From Pseudomonas sp. efr-133-TYG-5 (GTDB lineage: Bacteria > Pseudomonadota > Gammaproteobacteria > Pseudomonadales > Pseudomonadaceae), in assembly GCF_030209175.1 (NCBI RefSeq), contig NZ_JARVSM010000006.1:310001-374000 (forward strand): 64,000 bases of DNA, in the 5' to 3' direction. The first letter of the stretch is position 1; each line of letters opens with the position of its first letter. Position numbers and translations under genes: made by a program. Positions 33,227 to 42,588 of this stretch are shown here, one piece after another. Below the pieces are notes generated by a model. That model was not told the origin of the DNA and did no database searches. It was given only the letters and a program-made list of their open reading frames with translations.

Positions 33227-34376
33227 GCGAGCTCCTTGGCGGGACGGCAATGGTCTGCACGGATGCGCGGTGCAGGCCGGTCAGGGCCGGCAGCAACGTC
33301 GCGATCAGGCCCATCAGCATCAGCGCGAAGTACAACGGCGCACTGATCAGCTGTTGGTGCAGCAACAGGTTGAGGAAGACGATTTCGCTCAAGCCGCGAA
33401 TGTTCAGCAGCACGCTTTCGCGCCAGCGGCTGGCGCCCGCGAACGACGCCCCGGCCCATCGGAGGCCGAGCCAGTTGCCGAGCAGCTTGCTCGCGATCGG
33501 CAACAGCAGCAATGCCGCCCACTGGCCCACGCTCAGGCTGCCGAGGGCGCTGTGCACGTCGATCTGGACGATGCCGAAAGTGAGGATCAGCGGGATGGCA
33601 ATCCACGTCTGCAAGCGGCTCATCCAGCGTGCCGGCAACGGCAGCACCAGCGGCACCTTGAGCGCGGCCATGCACAGCAGATAACCGATACCGAAAATCA
33701 GCGCGTTGAGCTTGTAGTGTTCGGCCAGCACCAGCAGCGCGAAGAAGCCCAGGCTGTAGGTCAGTGGCCGGCGAATGCCGAACAGGCGCAACAGCAACGG
33801 CACGCAGGCCAGGCCCAGCGGCAGCAGCAGACTGCTCAGGTGCAGGCTGCCCTGGGCCAGGCCAAACAGCGTCCAGCAGGTCAGGTCGATGAGGATGGCG
33901 GTCTGCACCAGGCGCCGGGTGGCGGCGGGCGGGTAGTCGATGTGGCGCAGGTACAGGTACAGCACCGGGATCGCGGTGATGGCGAACACCAGGCCGATGG
34001 CCAGCGAATTGAGCCACGGCTGCGCCGGCAACAGCCAATACGCCGCCGCAAGACCGCAGACGAACGGCACGGCGAAACTCGGCACGGCGATTTTCACGCT
34101 CTGGCGATCCAGGCGCAGGTCGATCACGTCGCTGAGGATGTGCCCCAGCAGCACGGCAAAACTCAGGCTGTAGAGGTTCTTCAGCCACGCCGGTGCGATC
34201 AGTTGCGCGCCGCTCAGTTGCCAGCCCGGTTCGATCCAGAAGTACATCAGCAGCGGCAGGCCGAAGCTGGCCAGCAGCAACTGACTGACAATCGGGATCA
34301 GGCTGAAATGCCGACCGACGCGGGTGGCCACGGCGAACAACGCCAGGGCCAGCAGCCAGAATCCGCCGACCATCAT
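33213..34376 (-). CDS. Cation/proton antiporter-like membrane protein
   Basis: 387 aa, about 11-13 hydrophobic helices, with LGHILSDVIDLRLDRQ, ITAIPVLYLYLR, TAILIDLTCWTLFG and RGLSEIVFLNLLLHQQL, resembling the CPA2/KefB membrane domain (NIRGLSEIV aligns with the conserved RG..E of helix 11). No RCK/TrkA nucleotide-binding tail is present. It overlaps the exporter gene by 4 nt (ATGA at 34376), so it is translated as part of the polyene operon. Its role there is unknown; such a protein is not one I recall as a standard member. Confidence 0.72.
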   Translation of the reverse strand: MMVGGFWLLALALFAVATRVGRHFSLIPIVSQLLLASFGLPLLMYFWIEPGWQLSGAQLIAPAWLKNLYSLSFAVLLGHILSDVIDLRLDRQSVKIAVPSFAVPFVCGLAAAYWLLPAQPWLNSLAIGLVFAITAIPVLYLYLRHIDYPPAATRRLVQTAILIDLTCWTLFGLAQGSLHLSSLLLPLGLACVPLLLRLFGIRRPLTYSLGFFALLVLAEHYKLNALIFGIGYLLCMAALKVPLVLPLPARWMSRLQTWIAIPLILTFGIVQIDVHSALGSLSVGQWAALLLLPIASKLLGNWLGLRWAGASFAGASRWRESVLLNIRGLSEIVFLNLLLHQQLISAPLYFALMLMGLIATLLPALTGLHRASVQTIAVPPRSSRANR

Positions 34377-36712
34377 GCTGCCGGCTCCGCGACGGCGCTG
34401 GCGTGCACATGACGCCCCGCCCACGGCGCCAGCATGAAGCTGAACGCCAGGCCGAGGCTGACCGCCAAGCCGAAGTTGCTCACCGCCGGGGTGCTCGACA
34501 CCGCCAGCAGGCCGAACGACAGCCAGGTGGTCACGGCCGCGAGCAAGGTCCCGAGCAGGCTGACCGCCGCGCCGCCCACCTGCTCGCGCATGAGGATGGC
34601 GTAGTCGACGCTGATCGCCGTCACCAGCAGCAGACCGAACAGGCTGAACAGGGTCAGCGGCTGGCCGAGCCAGCCGAGACTGGCCAGGCTGCACAGCGCG
34701 GCGAGCAGCGGCAGGGCGACGATGCGCAGCGCGCCACCGACGCCGAACGGCAGGATCAGCACCAGCACGATCAGCACGCAGGAGGCCAGTTTCAGCTCGG
34801 CGGCGCTGATCTGTGTCTGGGCGAAGACTTTGTTCAATTCGCCGAGGCGATCGACCAGCGTCACCCCGGGCAGATCCAGCGCCTGCACCCGCAGCAGGGC
34901 CGGGTTGTTCAGGCCTTGCAGGCTGACCATCGCTGCCACGCCATCGCCGGTCGGACCGAGCCACAGGGCGCGGTAGGGCTCGCCCAGCGGCCCGGCCAGT
35001 GCTGCGTCGATGTCTTCGAGCGGCAGCGCCTGCAAGCGTGTCAGCTCTGCTTGCAGGGCCGCTTGCGGCACGCCGAGTTCGAGCAAGGGCTGCCAGAAGC
35101 GTGGCAGGCTTTGCAGCGCCTCACGCACCTGCGTCTGCTGAGCGGGCGGGCTGACCAGTTGATTGAGCGCCAGATAACCCTGCAATTTGTCGAGGTTGAC
35201 CAGTTGCTCCAGGCGTTCGCTCAGCGCCGCCTGACGCTCGAGCAGTTGCTGCTGGTCGGCGGCGCGCACCAGGAAGAACTGGCTGGTGGGCTGGTAACCG
35301 GTGATGCGTGCGATGGCCTGTGCTTCGTCGGTCAGGCGTTGCGGCGCACCGACCCACTGGCGGATGTCGTTGCGGGTGTCGAGTTGCAGCAGGCCGCCGA
35401 CGCAGAACGCGATCAGCAGCGCCAGCAGCACCGGCGTGCGCACATGGCGCAGCAGTTGTTCGCGCCAGCGCAGCAGACGCTCGGCCAGGGTCAGCGGCCA
35501 TTGCGCCGGACGCAATTGGAGGTTGGCCAGCAGCGCCGGCAACAGGCACACCGCCGCCAGGTAGGCGCCGAGCAGACCGGCGGCAGAGAACACGGCGATC
35601 TGCGTCAGCGCCGGGAACGGCGTCCAGGCCAGCGCCAGGTAGCCGATGGCACTGGTGAGCAGGCTCAGCGTCAGCCCGGACACGGTCAGGCGCAGGGCCG
35701 GCCAGCTGCGCCAGGGCTTTAGGCTCCAGCTCTTGGACAGGTAGTGCAGCGGATAATCCACCGCCACGCCGATCAGGCTCGAGCCGAGCACCAGGGTCAT
35801 CACATGCATATGGCCGAACAGTGCCACGCAGGCGACCATGCCGAACAGCATGCCGACCAGCACCGGGATGAAGGCCAGCAGCACGCGCCAGCGGCGGAAA
35901 GCGAGCAACAGCAGCAGGAGAATGCCGAGGGTGGCGCCGCCACCGACCCAGGTCATCTCGCGGGTGGCCTGCTGCTGCCCGTTGGCCGCGTACAGCAGGC
36001 CACTGGCGGCGAGCAGTTGCACTTCGGCGCGTGCCGCCTGCTCGCGGCTGTGTTGCAGCAGCGCGGCGACCTGCAGCGGCAGGTTCATGTCGAAGGCATT
36101 GCCGGTGGTGCGTGCGCGCAGCAGCACCCAGTGCTTGCCGTCGGCCGCGGCGATCAGTGCGCCGCTGCCGATGTCCAGTTGCACCGAGCCGTGCTGCGGC
36201 TGGCTGTTCTGGATGCGTCCGGTCAGGCCCAGCCAATCGTCCTCGCTCGGCACCAGGCTGAAGCCGCTGAACGGGTCGAACAACGCTTGCACCCGCTGCT
36301 GGATAAAGGCGTCCGGGTGATCGATCAATTGCTGACGATCCTGCGCCCCGAGCATCGCCAGGCGTCCTTGCAGCAACTGCGTGCGCAGGGCGGGCAGATC
36401 GGCCTGCAGGTTCCACTGCACTTTTTCAAACAGCCCGCTGGCCTGCCATTGCTCGCCGAGGGTCTGGGCCATGGCGATGGCTTGCTGGCGATCGCTGTGG
36501 CCGACCAGCACCAGCATTTCCCGGTTCAGCGGTTCCTGCATGCGCTGCTCGGCGCGCAGTTCGAGGGCGTCCGGGTGGGTGCCGGGCACCAGTTCCATGA
36601 GGTTGGCCGACAGCGGTGCACCGTCGCGCCACTGCCAGGCGCCCAGTGCGGCAACGGCCAGCAGCAGGATCAGAAACAGCCAGGGCAGCCTGCGTTCACT
36701 CGGCAAAGTCAT
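34373..36712 (-). CDS. MMPL/RND-type exporter of the aryl-polyene operon
   Basis: 779 aa with two repeats, each of a periplasmic loop followed by about five helices; the second repeat ends near AISVDYAILMRE and the first has SSLIGVAVDYPLHYLSK, the helix 4 motif with the conserved Asp of this family. It probably moves the finished polyene lipid, or its lipid precursor, from the inner membrane toward the outer membrane, together with the LolA-like carrier next to it. Overlaps that gene by 17 nt. Confidence 0.88.
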   Translation of the reverse strand: MTLPSERRLPWLFLILLLAVAALGAWQWRDGAPLSANLMELVPGTHPDALELRAEQRMQEPLNREMLVLVGHSDRQQAIAMAQTLGEQWQASGLFEKVQWNLQADLPALRTQLLQGRLAMLGAQDRQQLIDHPDAFIQQRVQALFDPFSGFSLVPSEDDWLGLTGRIQNSQPQHGSVQLDIGSGALIAAADGKHWVLLRARTTGNAFDMNLPLQVAALLQHSREQAARAEVQLLAASGLLYAANGQQQATREMTWVGGGATLGILLLLLLAFRRWRVLLAFIPVLVGMLFGMVACVALFGHMHVMTLVLGSSLIGVAVDYPLHYLSKSWSLKPWRSWPALRLTVSGLTLSLLTSAIGYLALAWTPFPALTQIAVFSAAGLLGAYLAAVCLLPALLANLQLRPAQWPLTLAERLLRWREQLLRHVRTPVLLALLIAFCVGGLLQLDTRNDIRQWVGAPQRLTDEAQAIARITGYQPTSQFFLVRAADQQQLLERQAALSERLEQLVNLDKLQGYLALNQLVSPPAQQTQVREALQSLPRFWQPLLELGVPQAALQAELTRLQALPLEDIDAALAGPLGEPYRALWLGPTGDGVAAMVSLQGLNNPALLRVQALDLPGVTLVDRLGELNKVFAQTQISAAELKLASCVLIVLVLILPFGVGGALRIVALPLLAALCSLASLGWLGQPLTLFSLFGLLLVTAISVDYAILMREQVGGAAVSLLGTLLAAVTTWLSFGLLAVSSTPAVSNFGLAVSLGLAFSFMLAPWAGRHVHASAVAEPAA

Positions 36713-37298
36713 GTTGCTCCGCGTCGCTCAATGGCTGCCCGGCGGTGCTGTCCTGCATGCGCAGTACGGTGCTGTCGCCCTGGGTTTCCAGCAGCTCGAT
36801 GGTGTTCACTAACGTGCCGCCGCTGATATTGATCTGATTGAAGACCTGCTTGAGCAGCACCGAGCGCGGCGTCAGGGTCAGTTGCCATTGCTGCGCATCG
36901 CCGCTCAGGGCCAGTTCGAAATCCCGTTGCAGGCCACTGCTGTCGCCTTGCAACACCGCGAGGAACAGTCGGTTCTGCTCGGCCCCGGCGCTCTTGTTCG
37001 GCAGCAGTTGCCAGCCATTGGCGTCACGCCGGGCGATGCCCTTGGCGCTGATGCGGTAGTCCTGCTGCAGCGGGGTTTTCAGCAGCCACAGCAGGCCGTG
37101 GTTTTTCGCCAGGACAAAACTGCCCTTGCTGATCAGCGGCTGGGGCAGGGCGCGCAGGTGCTTTTCCTGGATGAACTGGCCGTGGATCACGTCCGGTTTC
37201 GCCAGTTGAGCACTCAGCTGTTGCAGGTCGAAGGCGTTGGCCAGCGACGACAGCCCCAGCAACGCCAAGGCCCCGAGGAATTTCACAAATATATTCAT
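36696..37298 (-). CDS. LolA-like periplasmic carrier protein
   Basis: 200 aa, signal peptide about 1-22 (ending ANA). FDLQQLSAQLAKPDVIHGQFIQEKHLRAL and NGLLWLLKTP-like strands match the LolA/outer-membrane lipoprotein carrier superfamily. In the operon it is likely a periplasmic shuttle for the polyene lipid working with the MMPL exporter. It overlaps the thioesterase gene by 4 nt. Confidence 0.86.
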   Translation of the reverse strand: MNIFVKFLGALALLGLSSLANAFDLQQLSAQLAKPDVIHGQFIQEKHLRALPQPLISKGSFVLAKNHGLLWLLKTPLQQDYRISAKGIARRDANGWQLLPNKSAGAEQNRLFLAVLQGDSSGLQRDFELALSGDAQQWQLTLTPRSVLLKQVFNQINISGGTLVNTIELLETQGDSTVLRMQDSTAGQPLSDAEQHDFAE

Positions 37299-37720
37299 CG
37301 CAGCATCCTTTCCACAGCATCGGTGAAGACTTTCGGCGAAGCGAGTTGCATCTCGCGGTTGCTCACTTCGACAGCGACCTGCACCGAACTGGCGCGGGTC
37401 AGGCGTTCACCGGTCTGGGCGTCGGTGATCAGGTAGTGAATCTTCAGGCGGTTTTCCCATTCCACCAGACTGGCGCGCACGTTCAGCCGCTGCCCGAACA
37501 CCGCGCCGCGCACGTAGCGCAGTTGCAGGTCGATCACCGGCCAGGCGTAGCCCGAATCGACCATGTGCTGGTAGTTGTGGCCGATCTTGTCGAGCAGCGC
37601 GCAACGCGCCACTTCCAGGTATTTGACGTAATGCCCGTGCCAGACCACGTGCATGGTGTCGACGTCAAAGAACGGCACGAGGATTTCCGTGTCGGCGTGC
37701 AGCACTCCGGCGCTACGCAT
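37295..37720 (-). CDS. Hotdog thioesterase (4-hydroxybenzoyl-CoA thioesterase-like)
   Basis: 141 aa. VPFFDVDTMHVVWHGHYVKYLEVARCALLD carries the Asp and the HGHYVKYLE pattern of the 4HBT family; PVIDLQLRYVRGAVFGQ follows. It may release the finished acyl chain from the ACP or remove stalled acyl groups. ATG at 37720 with GGAGG close upstream; it overlaps the ammonia-lyase gene by 8 nt. Confidence 0.88.
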   Translation of the reverse strand: MRSAGVLHADTEILVPFFDVDTMHVVWHGHYVKYLEVARCALLDKIGHNYQHMVDSGYAWPVIDLQLRYVRGAVFGQRLNVRASLVEWENRLKIHYLITDAQTGERLTRASSVQVAVEVSNREMQLASPKVFTDAVERMLR

Positions 37721-39257
37721 GCAGCCTCCAGTGTTGTTCGGCGATGCGTTGCAGGCACAGGCGCAGCTCGCCCTCCAGCGCGCGGTCTTCGATGACCGGC
37801 GGGAAGTCCTTGGCCAGCTCTTCGTGCATGGCCGCCAGCGAAGGTGGCAGCGGTCGCGCATTTTCATCGCGACCCCGCAACCACACGCCCTGATTGGCCG
37901 CGAGCAGCGTGGCGGCGGCGACCTGTTCGGTCAGCTCCAGCACGCGGATCGCGTCGCGGGCGGCGATGGTGCCCATGCTGACCTTGTCCTGGTTGTGGCA
38001 CTCGGTGGAGCGCGAGAACACGCTGGCCGGCATGGTGTTCTTCAGCGCCTCGGCGGTCCAGGCGCTGGCACCGATCTGTACCGCCTTGAAGCCGTGGTTG
38101 AGCATTGCCCGCTCGGCGCTGGCGCCGGACAGGTTGCTCGGCAGGCCATGGTTGTAGCGTTCGTCGACCAGCAGCGCGAGCTGGCGGTCGAGCAGGTCGG
38201 CGACGTTGGCCACGAGGTTTTTCAGGCTGTCCATGGCGAACGCGATATGCCCGCCGTAGAAATGCCCGCCGTGCAGCACGCGCTCGGCTTCGGCGTCGAT
38301 GATCGGGTTGTCGTTGGCGCTGTTGAGTTCGGTCTCGATGAACGCACGCAGCCAGTTCAGGCTGTCGGCGAGTACGCCGAGCACATGCGGGGCGCAGCGC
38401 AGCGAGTAGCGATCCTGCAAGCGATGCAACGGCGCGGTCGGGGCGTCGATCGCCAGGTCCTTGCGCAGCCATGCGGCAACCTGCAATTGCCCCGGGTGTG
38501 GCTTGGCGGCGAACAGGCGTTCGTCGAAGTGCTCCGGATTGCCCTGCAACGCCACCACGTTCAACGCGGTGATGCGCGTGGCCAGTTGCAGCAGGTAATC
38601 GGCGCGGGCGTAGGCCAGGCAGGCGAGGCCAGTCATCACCGCGGTGCCGTTCATCAGCGCCAGCGCTTCTTTCGGGCGCAGCACCAGCGGTGTCCAGCCC
38701 AGTTCGCGGTGCACGTCGGCAGCCTGGCGGCGCTCGCCACGGAACAGCACTTCACGCTCGCCGGAGAGGGTGGCCGCGACATAGGACAGCGGCGTCAGGT
38801 CACCGCTGGCGCCGACCGAGCCTTCTTCCGGAATCAGCGGCAGGATGTCGTGTTCGAGGAAGGCGTGCAGGCGTTCCAGCAGTTCCATGCGCACCCCGGA
38901 CACGCCGTGGCACAGCGACTGCAAACGCGCGGCGAGCACCGCGCGGGTGGCCTGCGCGTCGAGCAGTTTGCCCAGGCCACAGCCATGGAACGTGTACAGG
39001 TGGCGGGGCAGGGCCTCGACGTGGTGCAGCGGCACCGCGACCACGCAGGAGTCGCCGTAACCGGTGGTCACGCCGTAGATGACGCCTTCCTTGTCCAGCA
39101 GCGAATCGAGGAACCGCGCGCCCTTGGCGATGCGTTCGCGATAGTCGGCGTCGCTCTGCAGCTGCACGGGCGCCTGACGGTTGGCCAGGGCCAGCACGTC
39201 TTCGATGCGCAAAGGGCGTTCGCCGAAAGTTACCGGCTCAGGGATTGGCGTCGTCAT
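37713..39257 (-). CDS. Aromatic amino acid ammonia-lyase (HAL/TAL family)
   Basis: 514 aa. The MIO cofactor triad A150-S151-G152 lies in SVGASGDLTPLSY, and the catalytic Tyr61 in YGVTTGYG. It deaminates an aromatic amino acid to an aryl acrylate, a plausible source of the aromatic starter unit. The substrate-selecting pair is F90-H91, neither the Ser-His of histidine lyases nor the His-Leu of the classical bacterial tyrosine lyase, so the substrate (Tyr, Phe or His) cannot be assigned. It overlaps the acyltransferase gene by 20 nt. Confidence 0.88.
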   Translation of the reverse strand: MTTPIPEPVTFGERPLRIEDVLALANRQAPVQLQSDADYRERIAKGARFLDSLLDKEGVIYGVTTGYGDSCVVAVPLHHVEALPRHLYTFHGCGLGKLLDAQATRAVLAARLQSLCHGVSGVRMELLERLHAFLEHDILPLIPEEGSVGASGDLTPLSYVAATLSGEREVLFRGERRQAADVHRELGWTPLVLRPKEALALMNGTAVMTGLACLAYARADYLLQLATRITALNVVALQGNPEHFDERLFAAKPHPGQLQVAAWLRKDLAIDAPTAPLHRLQDRYSLRCAPHVLGVLADSLNWLRAFIETELNSANDNPIIDAEAERVLHGGHFYGGHIAFAMDSLKNLVANVADLLDRQLALLVDERYNHGLPSNLSGASAERAMLNHGFKAVQIGASAWTAEALKNTMPASVFSRSTECHNQDKVSMGTIAARDAIRVLELTEQVAAATLLAANQGVWLRGRDENARPLPPSLAAMHEELAKDFPPVIEDRALEGELRLCLQRIAEQHWRLHA

Positions 39258-40185
39258 CGGTCTTCCAGAAAGGGTAAAAGTTGAACCATTGGCGTGGCGC
39301 TTCGAGGCAATAGTGACTCAGGCGCTGGGCATAACGGCTGGCCCACTGATGAATGACCTGCTCGCGCTCGCTGCGCTTCCACGCCACGCTGTCGGCAAAC
39401 GGTTCGAGAGTCAGGCGATAGTGGCCGTCCGGCTGTTTCAGGCACATCAGCAGATTGACCGGGCATTTCAGCAGACCGGCGAGCAGCCACGGACCTTGCG
39501 GGAACGCAGCCGGGTGGCCGAGGAAGTCCACGGTGACACGGCGGCCGCCATGCAGCGGCACGCGGTCGCCGGCAATCGCCAGCCATTCGCCGCGCTCCAG
39601 GCGTTCGTGCAGTTGCAGCATGATCACCGGGTCGAGTTCGCTGACCTGGATCAGGCGCAGATTGGTCGCCCCGGCCTCGCCCAGCAGACGGTTGAACTGT
39701 TCGGCATGCTTGGTGTGCACCAGCACGTTCATGGTGACCTTTTCGCCGATCTCCGCCAGCGCCCGGCACACCTCGAGATTGCCCAGGTGCGCGCCGACCA
39801 GCAGTTGCCCGCGACTGCCGCGCAACTGATCGCGCAGCAGCGCCGGGTCGATGATTTCGATCTGCTCGATGCGCAGCTTGCCGTTCCACACGTCGAGCTT
39901 GTCCAGCAGCGAGTCGGCGAAGGCCATGAACTGGCCGAACACCCGCCCATGGCTCGGGCGCAAATCGTCGCGGCCGCTCCAGGCGGCCAGCCGCTGCTGG
40001 TACTGCCAGGCACTGCGCCGCGCGGTGCGGCCGCACAGGAAGAAGTACAGGACGATGCCGTACAGCAGCGGGCTCAGCAGGCGGCGGCCGAGGACTCTGG
40101 CGGCGAACGCGGTGAATTTCATCAGCAGGAAACTGCCGCGCTCTTCGCGGTCAGCCCAGTGCTTGCGGTCAGTGTCGACGCTCAT
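39238..40185 (-). CDS. LpxL-like lysophospholipid/lipid A acyltransferase family protein
   Basis: 315 aa. One N-terminal membrane segment, then GAHLGNLEVCRAL (the HxxxxE active-site pattern of the LpxL/HtrB family), IAGDRVPLHGGRRVTVDFLG and the C-terminal CLEAPRQWFNFYPFW, typical of the family. It could transfer the polyene acyl chain to a lipid or glycolipid acceptor. The ATG at 40185 overlaps the glycosyltransferase stop by 4 nt. Confidence 0.87.
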   Translation of the reverse strand: MSVDTDRKHWADREERGSFLLMKFTAFAARVLGRRLLSPLLYGIVLYFFLCGRTARRSAWQYQQRLAAWSGRDDLRPSHGRVFGQFMAFADSLLDKLDVWNGKLRIEQIEIIDPALLRDQLRGSRGQLLVGAHLGNLEVCRALAEIGEKVTMNVLVHTKHAEQFNRLLGEAGATNLRLIQVSELDPVIMLQLHERLERGEWLAIAGDRVPLHGGRRVTVDFLGHPAAFPQGPWLLAGLLKCPVNLLMCLKQPDGHYRLTLEPFADSVAWKRSEREQVIHQWASRYAQRLSHYCLEAPRQWFNFYPFWKTDDDANP

Positions 40186-40916
40186 GCCCGCCACCGTCGC
40201 CATAGGAGCACCGGCAAGCGCAGCAACATGCCGAAGAACAGCCGCGTGTGCATGCTCGAAATCAGCACGTTGTCGTGGAACAGGCGAAAGTGCGACACGC
40301 CGTCCAGCGGGTAGTGCACGCTGGTCTGCAGCCAGCGCATCGGCTGGTTGCGCCAGGCCAGGCGCACGAGGATGTCGGAGTCGAAGTCCATGCGCTTGCC
40401 GACCCGCGCCGTGTCGATCACGGCCAGCGTCGGGCGCAGTGGATACACGCGAAAGCCGCACATCGAATCGCGAATCTGCAGCGACAGGCTGTTGATCCAC
40501 ACCATCACGTGGGTCAGGTAGCGTGCGTACAGGCGCCCCTTGGGCACGCTGGCGTCGTACAGCGGGTAGCCGCAAATCAACGCCTGCGGATGCGCGCGGG
40601 ACTCGTCGAGGAAACGGCGCACGTCCTGCAAGTCGTGCTGGCCGTCGGCATCGACCTGCAGGGCATGGCTGAAGCCGAGCCGCGCGGCTTCGCGCAGGCC
40701 GGTCATCACCGCGCCGCCCTTGCCCTGGTTGGCGGTCAGCCGTACCAGCTGCACGTTGTCGCGTTCGGCGAGCAGGTCCAGCACCCGGGCGCAGGACTGG
40801 CGGCTGGCGTCGTCGACCAGAATGCACGGCAGACCCTGGTCGAGCAGGGCGTCGACCACGGTGGTGATCGCGGTTTCATGGTTGTAGACCGGGATCACGG
40901 CGCACGGCTTATGCAT
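40182..40916 (-). CDS. Family 2 glycosyltransferase
   Basis: 244 aa. The GT-A start AVIPVYNHETAITTVVDALL, LVDDASR, ANQGKGGAVMTGLREA, and the DXD-like VDADGQHD are present, as in dolichol-phosphate mannosyltransferase-like enzymes. No C-terminal membrane helices are seen. It probably adds a sugar to the polyene or its anchor lipid. The ATG at 40916 overlaps the ligase gene by 8 nt. Confidence 0.88.
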   Translation of the reverse strand: MHKPCAVIPVYNHETAITTVVDALLDQGLPCILVDDASRQSCARVLDLLAERDNVQLVRLTANQGKGGAVMTGLREAARLGFSHALQVDADGQHDLQDVRRFLDESRAHPQALICGYPLYDASVPKGRLYARYLTHVMVWINSLSLQIRDSMCGFRVYPLRPTLAVIDTARVGKRMDFDSDILVRLAWRNQPMRWLQTSVHYPLDGVSHFRLFHDNVLISSMHTRLFFGMLLRLPVLLWRRWRA

Positions 40917-42588
40917 CGGTCGTCCCCAGCAGAATGCGCCCGCTGGAGCAGGTGGCCGTGGCATTGCGATAGGCGAAATACAGCTTGCCGCGCTCGGCGT
41001 CGAAGCGCAGGTGCAACTGGACTTCATCGCCGGGACGCACCAGTTGCTGGAACTTCAGCACTTCCATGCCGGCGAATGCGCCGGTCAGGTTCAGCAGTTG
41101 CCGAGCCAGGTCAAGCGCCCACTCCACCTGCACCACACCAGGCAGCACCGGGGCCTTGGGGAAATGCCCGCTGAAGTAGGCCAGATCTGGCGGAACGCTC
41201 AGTTGCAGGCTCCATTCGCCATCGGTCTCGGTCTGTTCGAGCACCTGCGGCGTCTTTGGTCGAGGCGCCAGCAGCAGGGCTTCCACGTCGGCCTGGGGCA
41301 GTTTGCCCTGGGCATTGAGCGGCAATTGCCGCAACAGGCGCCAGCGCCGTGGCAGGGCCAGGGTCTCGCAATGCTGGGCGAGGTGGCGGCGCAGGGTTTC
41401 ACAGAGGTGGCGTCGGCCGTGTTCGCGCAAGGCAAACAGCCCGGCGTCGCTGAGCACCAGCAAGGCGCCGAGGGACGCGCGGTTTTCCTGCACCACGCCC
41501 AGGCGCGCTTCGGCGACCCAGTCGTGGGCAACCAGCGCCTGTTCGAGCATCGGCAGGGAGATGCGTTTTTCTTCCAGTTTGACGATCCGGTCCAGCCGCC
41601 CGAGCAGTTCGAAGCGCCCATCGGCGGCGATGCGCGCGGCGTCGGCGGTGTGTTCGACATGGCCGGCGGGCAGGTACGGCGAAGCGATCAACAGGGCGCC
41701 GTGCTCATCCTGGCTCAGCTCGACGCCGGCGAACGGTTGCCACAGCGCCTGGCCCTGACGCCAGGCGATGCCGCCGGTTTCCGAGCTGCCGAGGATTTCC
41801 GTCGGCCACTGCTGCAGACGTCGGTGCAGGCTCTGCGCCGCCTCGAACGGCAGCGCACCGCCGGAGGAAAACACCCGGCGCACGGCGCTCAGGGCCGGCC
41901 AATCGAGGTTGTCGCCCATGCGCTTGAGCAGCGCCGGGCTGGCCACCCAGGCGAATGCCGGGTGCTCGCGGCTGGCGCGTTGCAGGTCTTCGGGAAACGC
42001 CAGTTGGCGGCGCAGAAACGGCCGTCCGGCGCACAGCGGCCAGAGCACGCGAAACAGCAAGCCGTAGATGTGCTGGGTGGCGACGCTGCCAATGATCCAC
42101 GCCTGACCCAGCTCGGCGCCCCACAGGTGCTCGAGGGCTTCGACTTCGTTGGCCAGTTGGCGCAGGGTCTTGTCGATGCGCTTGGGTTCGCCGCTGGAAC
42201 CGGAGGTGCACAGGCTCAGGTGGCAATGGTCGAGGTTCAGCTCGGCGGCGGTCAGCGGCGCCTGCTGCAGATCGATCAGCTGCGCGTCGTCGCTGTGATC
42301 GGTCAGCCACAGATCAACCTCGGCCGCCCAGCGCTGGCGGGTCTGCGGCTGCAGATCCGCCGGCAGCAGCACGCTGACCCCGGCACGCCAGGCGCCGAGC
42401 AGGGCGACCGCCAGTTCGGCGGCGTCTTCCAGGTGCACGGCCATGCGCTGCACGCCACGCGCCTGCAGGCCCGCCGCCAGGCCCAGGGCCTGTTCACGCA
42501 GTCGGGCATGATCGAGTGCCGGCGCGCAGGTGACCGCGCGGGCCGGCAGTTCCTTGAGCAACAGCTGCTCAAGTCTTATCCAGTTCAT
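40909..42588 (-). CDS. AMP-dependent ligase fused to a FabA/FabZ-like dehydratase domain
   Basis: 559 aa. Residues about 1-450 form an acyl-adenylate ligase: [17 protein letters not shown] (P-loop, about 124-140), [12 protein letters not shown], and [19 protein letters not shown]. Residues about 455-559 form a hotdog dehydratase with [18 protein letters not shown] (His475). The ligase would load an aryl acid starter on an ACP; the second domain would dehydrate. In other systems these are, as I recall, the separate genes apeH and apeI. The ATG at 42588 has AGAGG 6 nt upstream and overlaps the next gene by 4 nt. Confidence 0.88.
   Translation of the reverse strand: MNWIRLEQLLLKELPARAVTCAPALDHARLREQALGLAAGLQARGVQRMAVHLEDAAELAVALLGAWRAGVSVLLPADLQPQTRQRWAAEVDLWLTDHSDDAQLIDLQQAPLTAAELNLDHCHLSLCTSGSSGEPKRIDKTLRQLANEVEALEHLWGAELGQAWIIGSVATQHIYGLLFRVLWPLCAGRPFLRRQLAFPEDLQRASREHPAFAWVASPALLKRMGDNLDWPALSAVRRVFSSGGALPFEAAQSLHRRLQQWPTEILGSSETGGIAWRQGQALWQPFAGVELSQDEHGALLIASPYLPAGHVEHTADAARIAADGRFELLGRLDRIVKLEEKRISLPMLEQALVAHDWVAEARLGVVQENRASLGALLVLSDAGLFALREHGRRHLCETLRRHLAQHCETLALPRRWRLLRQLPLNAQGKLPQADVEALLLAPRPKTPQVLEQTETDGEWSLQLSVPPDLAYFSGHFPKAPVLPGVVQVEWALDLARQLLNLTGAFAGMEVLKFQQLVRPGDEVQLHLRFDAERGKLYFAYRNATATCSSGRILLGTTDA

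Noticed and set aside
33213-34964. Extension of the antiporter-like frame to 583 codons
   Set aside because: The first 196 codons are an Arg/Ala-rich out-of-frame reading of the exporter gene; the ATGA overlap at 34376 is the natural start.
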